Made by a program: the position numbers and the translations under genes
Source: Beta vulgaris subsp. vulgaris
Lineage: Eukaryota; Streptophyta; Magnoliopsida; Caryophyllales; Amaranthaceae
Assembly (NCBI RefSeq): GCF_026745355.1
Contig: NC_079203.1
Location: 45,240,081 to 45,304,080, forward strand
Length of the DNA stretch: 64,000 bases
Direction of reading: 5' to 3'
Part shown: in pieces, positions 35,862 to 46,607 of the stretch
Layout: each line of letters opens with the position of its first letter
Numbering within the stretch: the first letter of the stretch is position 1
Notes under the pieces: generated by a model
Databases searched by the model: none
What the model saw: the letters and a program-made list of their open reading frames with translations, nothing else
Told to the model about the DNA's origin: nothing

Positions 35862-35937
35862 ATGGAGAGGGGGATTTGAACCTGTGACCTATCATTCACA
35901 TCATCTCAATCTTAACCACTAAGCCAAAACATCCTCG
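35862..35937 (-). repeat. tRNA-like SINE head fragment
   Basis: The plus strand reads 'gggatttgaacctgtgacc...ttaaccactaagccaaaac', the antisense of a Pol III B box and A box. It does not fold as a complete tRNA cloverleaf and has no anticodon arm I can define, so it is called a SINE remnant and not a tRNA gene. Confidence 0.45.
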
Positions 35938-36252
35938 ATAGGCTATACTAATTTTATGCATGAAACATAAACATCAAGATTATAACTATTATTGATAGGT
36001 GGACAGAAGAAAAAACATTATTTTATCTAATGATGAGAATCACTAGTTTGCCAAATGCTCTCACACAAGCTTATATATATGTAAGATTGTAAGTCAGGTA
36101 AGGGAACAATTGAATTAATCCGCTGATTATCATGCATCTATAAATGTGTGATTTTCTTCATAATTTTCAATTCACACTCTATATCATATTTGATGTGGTC
36201 ATTTTTTTTTTTTTTTTTTTGATAAAGGAGAGAAAAAACTTAGGGTAAGCCT

Positions 36253-39200
36253 CTAATCTGGAGGCCAGCCTAAAACATCCTTTCGGATGAGGAGAGAAAA
36301 ATCAACATCATAGGGGGGGAAACTATAACACAAAGAGGAAACTGAATGCCCTCGACTCGCCATGAAGTCCGCCGCTCGGTTAGCCTCACGAAAGCAGTGC
36401 TTCACCGTCACCGAGCTGAACTTCCGAAGCTCCTGACCTATATCACAAACAATATTATCAATTTCCCAAGGAGTCCGCCAAACAGAGTTAACCGCATTGA
36501 TAACCGTAAGGTTATCGCCCTCAATCACAACTTTCGAAATGTCCAGGGAGCGAGCACCCCTCACTGCTTCAAGCAGGGCCCAAGCCTCAACTTGTAAAAT
36601 AGAAAGAGAGCAACCTAGCGAGTTCGACCCAGCTAGGAGAACATCTCCCAAATGATCACGAATCACAAAGCCCAGGGAGGCCTGGCCCGAACCGAGCTTA
36701 GAACCATCAAAATTAATCTTGACCACACCACTGGGAGGGGGGGACCACAAACAACCCGGGCCTGAACGAGGACTACCATTTGCCCCCTTCCCACCATCCT
36801 TGGACCTGGGGCAAAGGGCCTTAGCATAAAACTCAGCAATCACAAAACTAGCAGATCTTGAGGAAACACTCTCTTCATTAAAGACCATCTTATTTCGGAA
36901 AAACCAAATAAACCACCAAACAGTGACAATCTTTTCTAAATCTTGCTTTAACAAACTAGCCTTAAGCAACCTAATCACCTCGAGGAAAGAGGAAGAAGCC
37001 GAAACATTAGGCAGGGCCGGAAGGCTCGGCCACCCCTTGGAGGCTTGTAAATGAAGAAACACGTCAGTAGTAAACGGACACAAACAGAAGAGGTGAGTGG
37101 CCGTTTCACATTGACTCGCACACAAAACACACTGCTGAGGCAGGAAGACATGACTTTTCTCAAGTCTATCTTTTGTAGGGAGACCATCATTACAAAGTTT
37201 CCATAAAAAATTTTTGATTTTCGGAGGCACATCTACCTTCCAAATCCACCTGAACTCAACATTCTCAGGAGGAGAAGGGAGCAACCCCTGAGCTAACAGA
37301 GCACCCGTCTTAACCGAGTAATCCCCATCCGACGACAGTCCCCAAACCAATTTATCTTGTTGATCATTCAAAGGAATAAAAAGGGAGGAGATAGAAGCAA
37401 CCAAATGCTCAGGCACATTAGCTCGTAATAAAGACACATTCCATTGACGATTATCCAAGAGACAATCACTAACTATAAAATTAACAGGGTATGAAGCACG
37501 ATGCACAACCGCTTTCAACGGGAATTGGAAAACCCAATTATCATGCCAAAAACTAATCTGGGAACCAGAACCTAACTGCCAGCGGAGCCCCTTTTTAAAA
37601 ATATCCCTAAGCCTCATTAGTTGTCTCCATTGCCAAGAGGCCACAGCCGTCGGCTTGTACTCAAAAAGAGACTTATGTTTAAAATACTTATTTTTAACCA
37701 ACTTAACCCACATGCTATTATTATCCTTGACTAACTTCCATAACAGCTTCATTTGTAACGCAACATTATTAGCTTCAGCTTTGCGAAAACCAATACCACC
37801 ATAATCCTTAGGCCTACAAACCCGATCCCACCCAATTAGATTAGGCGATTTACTCGTGACATCTTTGTTCCAAAAAAAATCTCTGTAGATCTTGTCTAAC
37901 CTAGACAATGTAGTCTTAGGAAGAAGAAAGCTTTGCATTTGGAAATTGGCTTTTGTGGCTAAATTAGCCTGAATCAGAACCGCCCTACCAGCTTGGGAAA
38001 GCGAATTAGCCTTCCATTTAGAAAGCTGAGAGTTAGCCCTAGAGACAACAGAAGCGAAAGTTTCTTTAGTCACCCTTTCTTGAATTAATGGACAACCCAA
38101 ATAACTACCCAAATCCTCCGACTCCGTCATTTGCAAAATATTTGCGAAATTTCTCTTAATGTCGTCAGTAACATTATCCGAAACTTGAAAAGCAGATTTG
38201 TTAAAATTAACCATTTGGCCTGACATTGAACAATACTTATCTAAAATTTCTTTAATGCGAGTACAGCTACGATCATTAGCCTCAGCGAAAATCATAGTAT
38301 CATCCGCAAACGTAAGAAAAGGGATACGAATACCCGATCTCCCTACAGATACACCAATTAATCTATCAGAATGTTCATTAGCTGCTGCCAGCTGTCTGGC
38401 CAGCAACTCAGCGCACAGAATAAACAGATATGGCGACAAAGGATCCCCTTGTCTGATCCCCCTGGAGGGGAAAAACCTTTCACCCGGGATGCCATTAGCC
38501 AGGATAGAGAAAGAGACTGACTCAATACAACTTTTTATCCAAGCAATCCACTTTGAAGCAAAACCGAGCTTTTGAAGTGTAACCAAGACATAATTCCATT
38601 CTAGCCGATCATAGGCCTTCTCCATATCAAGCTTAATCGCTACCCAGCCCCCCACTCCTGATTTACGTTTGAAGGAGTGAAAAACTTCGTGAGCTATTAA
38701 TATATTGTCCTGAATCAAACGCTCTGGAACAAAGGCCCCTTGCAAAGGATGAATAATTCTACCCAGGACCACTTTCAACCTGTTAGTGATGACTTTAGAA
38801 ATAACTTTATATATAGTTGAGCACAGGCTTATAGGCCTAAAATGATTGGCTGTAGAAGGGTTGTCGATTTTGGGGATCAACGCAATAAAGGTATGATTTA
38901 TCTCTTTTAGAAGCTGGCCAGAATGAAAAAATGCTTGAACAGCACGAATAACAGAGTTACCCACCAAGGTCCAATACTTTTGAAAAAAGAAAGGAGGGAA
39001 ACCATCCGGACCCGGTGATTTATCCGGAGCCAGATCAAAAACAGCCTCTTTAACTTCCTCCCCAAGCACAGGAGCACATAGAAACTGATTATCTTCATTC
39101 GAAATAACAGGTTCGAGAAGATGAAAATCCTCATCCACATCAAACGAAGAGGTAGAATCATGCAAAAACCTCTTTCCAAACTCCGATGTGAGATCCTCTA

Positions 39201-40398
39201 AGATCCTGGTGGGATGCGAAATGGTCTCCCCCCCACCAGAAACTAATTCTTTGATGAGGTTCCTATTGCGACGAATAGAAGCATGCGCATGAAAAAACTT
39301 AGAGTTTGTATCGCCTTTCAATCTAAAATTGGATTTGCTGCGTTGTTGCCAATAGGCAGAATCAAATTGAAGTAATTTCTCTCGTTTTAACAACAGACGA
39401 TCATATTGCTGTAACAAACTACAATCATTTGCACTAATTAGAATTAAATTTTGAACATTTTTAAGCTTTTGGTCAACAATACGTAATTGACGGAAGATAT
39501 TACCAAACGACGTTTGATTCCATTCCTTTGATTTTTTCTTTAACAATTTACATTTTTGAACTAAGCAAAACATACGCGACCCATTGAACCTGGTACACCA
39601 TGTTTTCTTGACTAAAGTATCATAATCTTTCCGAAGGCACCACATCTTTTCAAATTTAAAAGGGGGGACTTTAAACATATTCAAAGGCAAAAATTCTAAA
39701 GATAATCGACAGTGATCGGAAGAAGTGAATATATGGTGATGCACACGAGCAGACGGGAAACAGTCCAGCCACCCCACACTAGCTACACCCTTATCGATGC
39801 GTTCATAAACGTTATTAGGACCCGAAATTTTCTTCCTCCAAGTATAAGGTGAACCCGAAAATGGAATTTCCGTAGTACTAGTTGCAGATAGAAAATGTTG
39901 GATTATATCCCCTCTTTGAGAAACAAAAGGTACCCCCCCTTGTTTATCATTGACATTACTTAGTTCATTGAAATCCCCAAGAACTATATATGGTAAAGTT
40001 TGAGAGTTTAGGTAGGAAGTTAATTCCTCCCAAAAGTGAGCCTTTTGATTTTGTTGTGCAGGAGCATAAATAAAAACTATAAGAAAAGGTACATTAACCT
40101 TTAGATAATTAATAGAACAAACTAAAAAACGCGAAGCTTTATATATTACAGCAAGATTAAAAGGATTAACATTACAATCTCGCCAAAATACCCATAAACC
40201 ACCGGAAAAGCCCATGGTAGGGACAAAAACAAAATGTTCATAGCCACATTTACGCGCTGTTGCTAGAGATGGGGGGGCTTGAACCTTAACTTCGCAAAGC
40301 ATCAAGATATTAATCTTGCTGCTTTTACAAAAATCCTTACACTCAGAGAGAGCATTTTTCCTATTAACTCCCCTAATATTCCAGAATCCAATTGACAT
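36253..40398 (-). CDS. LINE ORF2: endonuclease, reverse transcriptase, RNase H
   Basis: A single 1381-aa frame. The N-terminus is an APE-type endonuclease: N7 in WNIRG, E36 in LCEVKV, D142 and N144 in GDFNEL, S227-D228-H229 in SDHC. The reverse transcriptase follows, with PDKSPGPDGFPP, LDMEKAYDRLEW, RGIRQGDPLSPYLF and the catalytic FADD at 697-700. A zf-RVT region (RWIWKVDVPPKIKNFLWKL...CVLCASQCETATHLFCLCP) comes next. The C-terminus is an RNase H domain with INFDGS (D1231), QVEAWALLEA and IEGDNL. All catalytic residues I can check are present. The start ATG is 95 bp downstream of the ORF1 stop, so translation may depend on reinitiation or an internal start. The expected role is nicking target DNA and copying the element RNA in place. 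Confidence 0.96.
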   Translation of the reverse strand: MSIGFWNIRGVNRKNALSECKDFCKSSKINILMLCEVKVQAPPSLATARKCGYEHFVFVPTMGFSGGLWVFWRDCNVNPFNLAVIYKASRFLVCSINYLKVNVPFLIVFIYAPAQQNQKAHFWEELTSYLNSQTLPYIVLGDFNELSNVNDKQGGVPFVSQRGDIIQHFLSATSTTEIPFSGSPYTWRKKISGPNNVYERIDKGVASVGWLDCFPSARVHHHIFTSSDHCRLSLEFLPLNMFKVPPFKFEKMWCLRKDYDTLVKKTWCTRFNGSRMFCLVQKCKLLKKKSKEWNQTSFGNIFRQLRIVDQKLKNVQNLILISANDCSLLQQYDRLLLKREKLLQFDSAYWQQRSKSNFRLKGDTNSKFFHAHASIRRNRNLIKELVSGGGETISHPTRILEDLTSEFGKRFLHDSTSSFDVDEDFHLLEPVISNEDNQFLCAPVLGEEVKEAVFDLAPDKSPGPDGFPPFFFQKYWTLVGNSVIRAVQAFFHSGQLLKEINHTFIALIPKIDNPSTANHFRPISLCSTIYKVISKVITNRLKVVLGRIIHPLQGAFVPERLIQDNILIAHEVFHSFKRKSGVGGWVAIKLDMEKAYDRLEWNYVLVTLQKLGFASKWIAWIKSCIESVSFSILANGIPGERFFPSRGIRQGDPLSPYLFILCAELLARQLAAANEHSDRLIGVSVGRSGIRIPFLTFADDTMIFAEANDRSCTRIKEILDKYCSMSGQMVNFNKSAFQVSDNVTDDIKRNFANILQMTESEDLGSYLGCPLIQERVTKETFASVVSRANSQLSKWKANSLSQAGRAVLIQANLATKANFQMQSFLLPKTTLSRLDKIYRDFFWNKDVTSKSPNLIGWDRVCRPKDYGGIGFRKAEANNVALQMKLLWKLVKDNNSMWVKLVKNKYFKHKSLFEYKPTAVASWQWRQLMRLRDIFKKGLRWQLGSGSQISFWHDNWVFQFPLKAVVHRASYPVNFIVSDCLLDNRQWNVSLLRANVPEHLVASISSLFIPLNDQQDKLVWGLSSDGDYSVKTGALLAQGLLPSPPENVEFRWIWKVDVPPKIKNFLWKLCNDGLPTKDRLEKSHVFLPQQCVLCASQCETATHLFCLCPFTTDVFLHLQASKGWPSLPALPNVSASSSFLEVIRLLKASLLKQDLEKIVTVWWFIWFFRNKMVFNEESVSSRSASFVIAEFYAKALCPRSKDGGKGANGSPRSGPGCLWSPPPSGVVKINFDGSKLGSGQASLGFVIRDHLGDVLLAGSNSLGCSLSILQVEAWALLEAVRGARSLDISKVVIEGDNLTVINAVNSVWRTPWEIDNIVCDIGQELRKFSSVTVKHCFREANRAADFMASRGHSVSSLCYSFPPYDVDFSLLIRKDVLGWPPD

Positions 40399-40493
40399 AA
40401 ATCATACAAAAGCGAAAAGAGAATAGACTAAAACATGAACTAACCAAATAGACTAGCCAGCAGCAAAAAATTTCCATAACAGACATCCACATC

Positions 40494-42134
40494 TTAAACC
40501 CTTTTCCTCTTCAGGGCGGAGGACACATCATCATCCTCCCCCTCCTCCATACCACGCTTGGCAGAGCTAGTCTGAGAAGAGAGAACCAATGGCAGAGAAG
40601 GATCCACCCCAAGGCTACCAATCTGCCTAATAAGAGAGTTGTCTGAATGAAGAGAAGTGAAAGAATCATCCGCACCAGGGGATAAATCCTCAAAGCCCTC
40701 CCCCAACTGGTGGTCCAGCAGAGGAGTACTCATACCAAAAGAAGGACCAAACTCCTCACAAAGAGGAGACCCATCAGAAGAAGATAAAGGAATGTACTTA
40801 CTGGCATCAATAAGAGCAGATGATACAAACACCCGAGTAGGGGTAGGAAGAGCCAACAGGGGGGCCTCCTCACCAGCTTCTGCGACCTTCTCAGACCCAT
40901 GCTCAATGCCAGGGAAGGAGATAGGGGGAATGAGAACCAATGCCTCATCATCAGAGGTTTCATCGGGAAACAAACCAGCAGCAAAAAGGGCTTTACCCTT
41001 ACCTTTTCCAGATATAGACGACTTGTTAGGGGCACTGATAGCATACACTTGATCAGGGACCTGTTCCACATCAGAGATAGTAATCCCCTTAACAGGGACT
41101 TTAACAGACAACCCAGATAATTTCGAATTCCGTTTCTTTATAGGAAGGGATTGAGATTTGTTCTTAACAATATGCTTTGACTGAACATGCACCACATTAG
41201 CCTGCTCGACTGTGGATGCATGAGTTTCTTTACCAACTGCTTTCGCAAGAGCATCATACAAAAATTTTTGTTTAGGACTTTTAATAAGCTGCACAGTAAC
41301 TTCTTTCTTAGGTGATGTAAGAAGAGGACAAACATCAATGACATGCAGAGAGTCACCACAAAAAGAACAGCCAACAGAAAAATCCTCATACCATACAATA
41401 TAGCCATTCACTAAAGAACCTTCTCGACTTATCTCAGCAAACTCCAACAATGGAGCTTGAATATTGACACGAATGCAAGCCCTCGCAAACCTGATTTTGT
41501 TCCTAAGTAAGGAACGTTGATCAAGCTTGATAAGAGCGCCAATGTCATTAGCACTCAACAAATTAGCTATAGAATCAAAGTTCATAAGCTCAGCAGGCAG
41601 GCGAGGGATCCTTACCCAGAGATCCACCCACTTAACCTCTTCCAAATATGGATCAAATGCTGGTTTCCAGGGGTACATAACAAGCAAATCACCCTGAACG
41701 TGCCATGGGCGTTCAGACCAAACTAAAGAAAGATCTTGGGGATTAGCAAAACGAAACATAATCCAATGATTACCCATATCCAGGTAATCAACCTCACCTT
41801 TAATAAACTTCCAATCCGCCTTAGTTTTGGCTGTAATAGTACGAATATCCAGAGGGACCGATAGCATTTTACCAATTAAACAACATTTAGTAAGTTCAGT
41901 AATGTCTTGTTGCACCTGAGGAAGGCTATCAAGAATGATAGTCTCAGGGAAACAAGGACCAGCAGGGGGGTCAGCAGACTCTATAGGACCTTTATTAATA
42001 AAAGCAGAGGGGGGACACTCAGAAGGGACTGGCACAGAGGGAATAACATAAGTAGAAGAAGAGCTAGCCCCATCAACAGAAGAGGGATGAGGATTAGCTA
42101 TTAATGCTTCCTTAAAATTTGGAAGCGAAGCCAT
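40494..42134 (-). CDS. LINE ORF1: RNA-binding protein with CCHC zinc knuckle
   Basis: A 546-aa protein starting MASLPNFKEAL. A DUF4283-type RRM-like domain (about residues 80-250) includes KADWKFIKGEVDYLDMGNHW and VWSERPWHVQGDLLVMYPW. It is followed by a CX2CX4HX4C knuckle with C256, C259, H264 and C269. The C-terminal half is acidic and low-complexity and ends in a KRKR-like basic motif. The frame stays open a further 280 codons upstream to an ATG at 42974, but that ATG lies in the target duplication outside the element, so the internal MASLP start is preferred; 42303 (MEQVSLEV) is an alternative. The likely role is binding element RNA in a ribonucleoprotein particle. Confidence 0.9.
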   Translation of the reverse strand: MASLPNFKEALIANPHPSSVDGASSSSTYVIPSVPVPSECPPSAFINKGPIESADPPAGPCFPETIILDSLPQVQQDITELTKCCLIGKMLSVPLDIRTITAKTKADWKFIKGEVDYLDMGNHWIMFRFANPQDLSLVWSERPWHVQGDLLVMYPWKPAFDPYLEEVKWVDLWVRIPRLPAELMNFDSIANLLSANDIGALIKLDQRSLLRNKIRFARACIRVNIQAPLLEFAEISREGSLVNGYIVWYEDFSVGCSFCGDSLHVIDVCPLLTSPKKEVTVQLIKSPKQKFLYDALAKAVGKETHASTVEQANVVHVQSKHIVKNKSQSLPIKKRNSKLSGLSVKVPVKGITISDVEQVPDQVYAISAPNKSSISGKGKGKALFAAGLFPDETSDDEALVLIPPISFPGIEHGSEKVAEAGEEAPLLALPTPTRVFVSSALIDASKYIPLSSSDGSPLCEEFGPSFGMSTPLLDHQLGEGFEDLSPGADDSFTSLHSDNSLIRQIGSLGVDPSLPLVLSSQTSSAKRGMEEGEDDDVSSALKRKRV

Positions 42135-42974
42135 TTGAACAACTACCAAATTTAATAGAGGAAAGTTAGAACTCACAGACTTAGAATAAACAGAGTGAAT
42201 AAAGAGGAGTGAGTTCCAAAGATTTACCTGAAGATCCCTTTTATAGCAAAAAAGGGAGAATTCTGGACTGAATTGAGAGACTTCAAGACTGACCTGCTCC
42301 ATCACAATTACTGCAATAGAGGAATGAATAGGTCTACGCAGAAGAGTAGAGTGGGCTAGAGGACCCTTAATCTCCTCTAATAATCTGCAAATATGCCTCA
42401 AATCACCACAAAACAACACGCCACGCCAATAAAGCAAATTACGCAACCCTAACCAATAATCACTCGCATTAAATGCTCTGCAGACCCTCCCAACGAACCG
42501 TCGCTCTCTTTTGTACTTGAACTGCAACAGGAAAAACCCTTTCCTCCAATTAAAAGCCTTCTTAGAGACTTTAGCTAAATTCGCCGGCTTCCAATAAATC
42601 TTTATAGCAAAATTGAAAGAATTTTGAACAGATTGGGGCACGCTAACATCTGAGAAGCCTATAATTTTAGGGCTATGAGGAATTGAGTAAACCCTAACAA
42701 TTGGGGAAAACAGCTGTTTATGAGCAAATGGACAAAGCCAAATGATGGATAAACACAACCATTGAATGATTACTAGATTTTTATGAACTGGATGTTGCGA
42801 ATCAAAAGATCTTTTAGATTGAGGGATTTTTTCTTTGCTGCGAAAAACTAGGGTTCGAGTTTTGGGGATAGTGATCGTTTGCTGCAGAGCACTTCTCTCT
42901 AACTTTTTCTCTCTCTTCATTTTTTTTTCATATAATTTAAAAGTCCAATTCTCAAGATTCTTTGATGTGGTCAT

Positions 42975-44865
42975 GGACTCATGGATAGTCTCCTCAAAAA
43001 TAAAACGTGGTAATAGATGGTAAATTTGTAGTGTAAATAAATGAAAATATACACTTTTGATATTGGATTTTTACCACCATAGACATTAACGTACTTTTTT
43101 AAAATAAAAAATTAGACTAAAATCTATCATTTTTTATTATTATTTATTACCGTCTAAAAAAAAAAGTGTGAAAACTTAGCTTATTCCTACATGTCATGGG
43201 ATTTATGAATATAAGATTGATATACCAAAATTAGAAGGAAATAGGAAATAACTTTTTCTAGGGCGAACAAGAAGTGTATGTAACTATTACGTACAGCAAC
43301 TAATCTAATTGACAATAATTACATTGCTTGTACTAATTTCTCATAATTTATGTTGAGTGTTTGTGTCGGGGTGTGGTTTAAATGATAGCTGGTCCAATGA
43401 TTAGGACAGCTAAACCAATTTTGTTTACTTTGGTGCTGCTATACATAAAAGTATATACTCTAGAAGAATATATTGACCACTAAAGTTGCATCATATTCTC
43501 CCCCACATGGTCTTCCTTGTGAAAATGAGAGTGGCAAATTATAATAAATTCCCAATTGGAAATCTAAACATGGTCTTAAACATATATAGTATGCTAATCA
43601 GATCAATACTTCCACTAACAAATTACATTTATAACTTTTTTTTTTTGACAGGTACATTTATAACTTAGTTGGCAGTTAAACCATAACAAATGTAAACAAG
43701 ACTAATAATTTTAGAATTACTTCAGCTCAAGAGGAGAAATAAGGGTACCAACCCATAGTATCACTATGAATGTGTTATTATAACCACAAATTTCACGCTT
43801 TTTGAACTATTGATCATGTATAACAAGATGAAAAAAAGACCATCTCGATTTCCATATACCTACTAGACTTTTCCATCGATCCTCTGAGTAAGCATAAGGC
43901 AATGTGGGAGTTAAAAAAATAATCACATCGTCAAATACCTGCTTAAGAGAAATGTGAATAAGTTTGATCCATAATTGTTTTATTCGGCATTCCTTCATAA
44001 ACCATAATGTTTCATAGGTTCATAAACTGCCAAATGTACACATTCCCTTAAATCAACCAAGTTACTTCGACGACGGTTCCATTTCAGGATAAGAAAGTGA
44101 TACCTCATAGTATTTGTGGATTCCAAGGTCTAAATATGGGATAATTCCTGACAGTGGCTCAATTTCGTCCATACACTAATGTAATGCCTTATTAACCATT
44201 TTCATTGACAATAAACGCATCGAGCAAGATTTTATGCCCTCGAGATAACTTTTTCTTCAAACTGCAAACAGAAAACCTAATTGATTCATAATAACCAATA
44301 TGTTTGTTGTTAACTAATCTTACAATCTTATAATCGTTGTTTCATCGAATCATAAGCAAACCTATGTTACGAAGGACATTTCGATCTAAAGTGCGATAAA
44401 AAGTTGATTTTTTAAGATCTTAAGAAAACTGAAAATCTAAAAAGGAAATATGAACACACTTACCATTATGACTTCAAGTGATGACATATAATTAGAGAGA
44501 TATTATTGTACATAATCGAATTGTTGAAATTTGTGTTTTTCATTTCACCGCGTCATTTTTTAGAGACACATTGATAATGTACAAGATCTTCTACTAGTTG
44601 CCTTAACTAGATATTGACTCAATCTCTGATGAAAAAAAAAAAAATCTTACTTATAATTTACAACACTAGTAGTAGTAGTTTTCTTCTCTCTCCCATGGTT
44701 CGTTGAAAGAAGGGTTTTTCTAAGTACATTATTTTATTATGTGATCTTCCTTGCAATAAATAGTTTACTAACGTTAGGTTATCATTAGATCAGACATGAC
44801 AATTATTAGTAAACACTAAAATTAACATTGGGTCGAAAAACTCGTAAAAGTAAAACAAACAGAAA
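42975..44865. other. AT-rich intergenic DNA
   Basis: No gene was found. It contains the micro-insertion listed at 43638 and a poly-A run near 44631. Confidence 0.4.
43638..43652 (-). mobile_element. 15-bp poly-T micro-insertion with 14-bp duplication
   Basis: The inserted tttttttttgacagg lies between tacatttataactt at 43624-43637 and the identical copy at 43653-43666. On the minus strand this is cctgtc followed by an A tail. It nearly matches the insert at 58349-58363, which implies the same source element. Confidence 0.75.
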
Positions 44866-44930
44866 CTGAAATTTACCATTTCATCCCTTGTTCATTCGTT
44901 TGACATCCTCTCGAAGTGCAACACTCTATT
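44866..44930 (+). repeat. Diverged copy of the YebC gene leader
   Basis: The stretch aactgaaatttaccatttca ... cgtttgacatcctctcgaag ... caacac aligns with 48234-48299 just before the YebC start codon (aactgtaatctaccatttca ... cgtttgacactcccggcaaa ... caacac), about 80% identical over 60-70 bp with small gaps. Confidence 0.7.
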
Positions 44931-45002
44931 TGGCTCAATTATCCTTTTGAATAGTATATCATAACAAATAGTAGCATATTTAAATTATAATTATATGACA
45001 AC

Positions 45003-45426
45003 TAGAGGTGGTTATTGGGTGGGTCGTTAAAGACTGGCCCGACCTGGACTGCCAGACAATAGGGCTTGAACCGGTACGAAAACGGACAACCATATGGGCT
45101 CTCGTGGGCCAATTGACGAGTGAGAAAACTGGCCCGACCTTAGCCCTGAACCAGATTGTGAACCGCACGCAGCACTAAACTGGACCGTAAATCGTACTCA
45201 ACCCTGAACCGCCCCGTAAAACCAGTTGAGAAAATGCATAAAAATACTTCATCCCCGGCCTAGTTATAAAAAACACTAGTGTATATGAATGGAATTGAAA
45301 ATTATTTATTGTAAATGCTAGTGCATATGTAATTAAAATATAAAAATCAAAACACATTTTCATTTACGCAAAAAAGAAATCATCGAATCGATGGGACAAA
45401 CTTGAACCGACTTGTGGCCATGTCTA
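45003..45426. mobile_element. hAT-type MITE, 424 bp
   Basis: The 8-bp duplication atgacaac is at 44995-45002 and 45427-45434. The left end tagaggtggttat and the inverted right end tagacatggccac form imperfect TIRs. The interior left part is GC-richer (cccgacctgg...). It is non-coding. Confidence 0.75.
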
Positions 45427-45522
45427 ATGACAACTAACGTATGATCTGATTATAGGCTTATCACTACATTGATATTTTCGGTTTCAATATACATCATCAA
45501 CTAAATGTATTCTTAATTATAT

Positions 45523-46499
45523 GGAAAATTCCCAATGGTGACCTTGAAGTTTCGAGTTTCGCATGGTGGCTCTATGTTTTTTTTTATTCCCACTGGTGAC
45601 ACTGAATTATTTTTTTATTCCCAAATGCGACTTTATAAATTAGAAAACCGTTAGTTTCGCTAACTTTTAATTAGAATAAATATCTCGGTTTGTGTGCTTG
45701 ACAGTTGTCTAGGTTTGCGTGCCGTGAATATTGCTATGTTAAAGTTTTAGGGCTCATTTTAGCCCTAAAGGGTCAAATTTAAAGTCTAAATTGGGTCTCA
45801 TGCCTAAAATTGGTTGGCTAAGGAATTAAGTAGGGTGTTCATAAGTATCCGATCTGGTCAATCCATTCCGTGACCCGGTCCGATTTTCCGGATATCCAAT
45901 CTCCTTTTTTAGTTTTTGGATATTTCAGATTGGATATCCAAAAAATTCCAGGCCCGATACCGATCGAAAATTTTCATTTTTCGAATACCTGAAAATACTC
46001 GGGAAAAGGATTTTTTTCGGATATCCGATCCGAAATACCCGTTTTCAAGGTTGGATATCTGAAATATCCGATGACCGACCCGAAACTTATTTTTTTAAAT
46101 GATCTTTTCCTTTGAAATTTTCATTTATTAGTTTTCCGATATCTGATGACCCGATTTGAAAATTCAGGATATCCGTTCCAAAAATTTTCGGATCGCATTT
46201 TTCCCTATCCGAGATTTTTGGAAATTCGAAATGAACACCCCATAGAATTAAGTGTCATTTTGGCCTTTAAGGGTCATATTTGACGTCAAAATTGATAAGA
46301 AATGACCATAATAAGTAGGTTGGTTTATGCGCCAAGTCATTAGTTCGAACTGAAAGTTAGTGGAATTAACGGTTTTTTGTTTTACAAGGTCAAATTTGGA
46401 ACTAGAAACAATAATTGAGAGCTACCAATAAGGACAAAAAAAAACTAAGGATAATCAATTGAAACTCCAAAAGTTCAAAGTCACTATTGAGAATTTTCC
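45523..46499. mobile_element. Mutator-like inverted-repeat element (host of a hAT MITE)
   Basis: The left end ggaaaattcccaatggtgac and the inverted right end ggaaaattctcaatagtgac match over about 34 bp. Flanks taattatat and taatttata could be a diverged 9-bp duplication, as in Mutator-like elements. There is no coding frame. About 420 bp of its length is the hAT MITE at 45831-46244 plus its duplicated target. Confidence 0.6.
45831..46244. mobile_element. hAT-type MITE, 414 bp, nested
   Basis: The 8-bp duplication gaattaag is at 45823-45830 and 46245-46252. The termini are tagggtgttcat and, inverted, atgaacacccca. The interior is full of self-complementary 'ggatatccgatccgaaa' words that could form a long hairpin. 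Confidence 0.85.
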
Positions 46500-46607
46500 T
46501 AATTTATATATTGTTTTTTATAATCCAAACCAAAAATATTTTGAAGTAAAACCCAATTCAAGATACTATACTCCTAAACAATTAGAAATTGTAATTCACC
46601 TCATAAG

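Larger units (their letters stand above)
36203..42960 (-). mobile_element. Full-length L1-type LINE with intact ORFs
   Basis: The element is 6758 bp, bounded by identical 14-bp duplications tttgatgtggtcat at 36189-36202 and 42961-42974. On the minus strand it runs from a 5' region of about 830 bp through ORF1 and ORF2 to a 32-bp 3' UTR and a pure A tail (18 T on the plus strand at 36203-36220). ORF1 and ORF2 are separated by 95 bp. No stop or frameshift interrupts either ORF. This is the structure of a complete, possibly active plant L1 element. Confidence 0.95.

Noticed and set aside
35862..35937. tRNA gene on the minus strand
   Set aside because: B-box and A-box-like phrases are present but no cloverleaf or anticodon arm could be formed; SINE remnant preferred.
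36346..41726. Plus-strand frames of 60-131 codons across the LINE
   Set aside because: All are antisense shadows of ORF1 and ORF2.
42135..42974. Extended 826-aa version of LINE ORF1 starting at 42974
   Set aside because: That ATG lies inside the target-site duplication, outside the element, so it cannot be the element's own start. The internal MASLP start was used.
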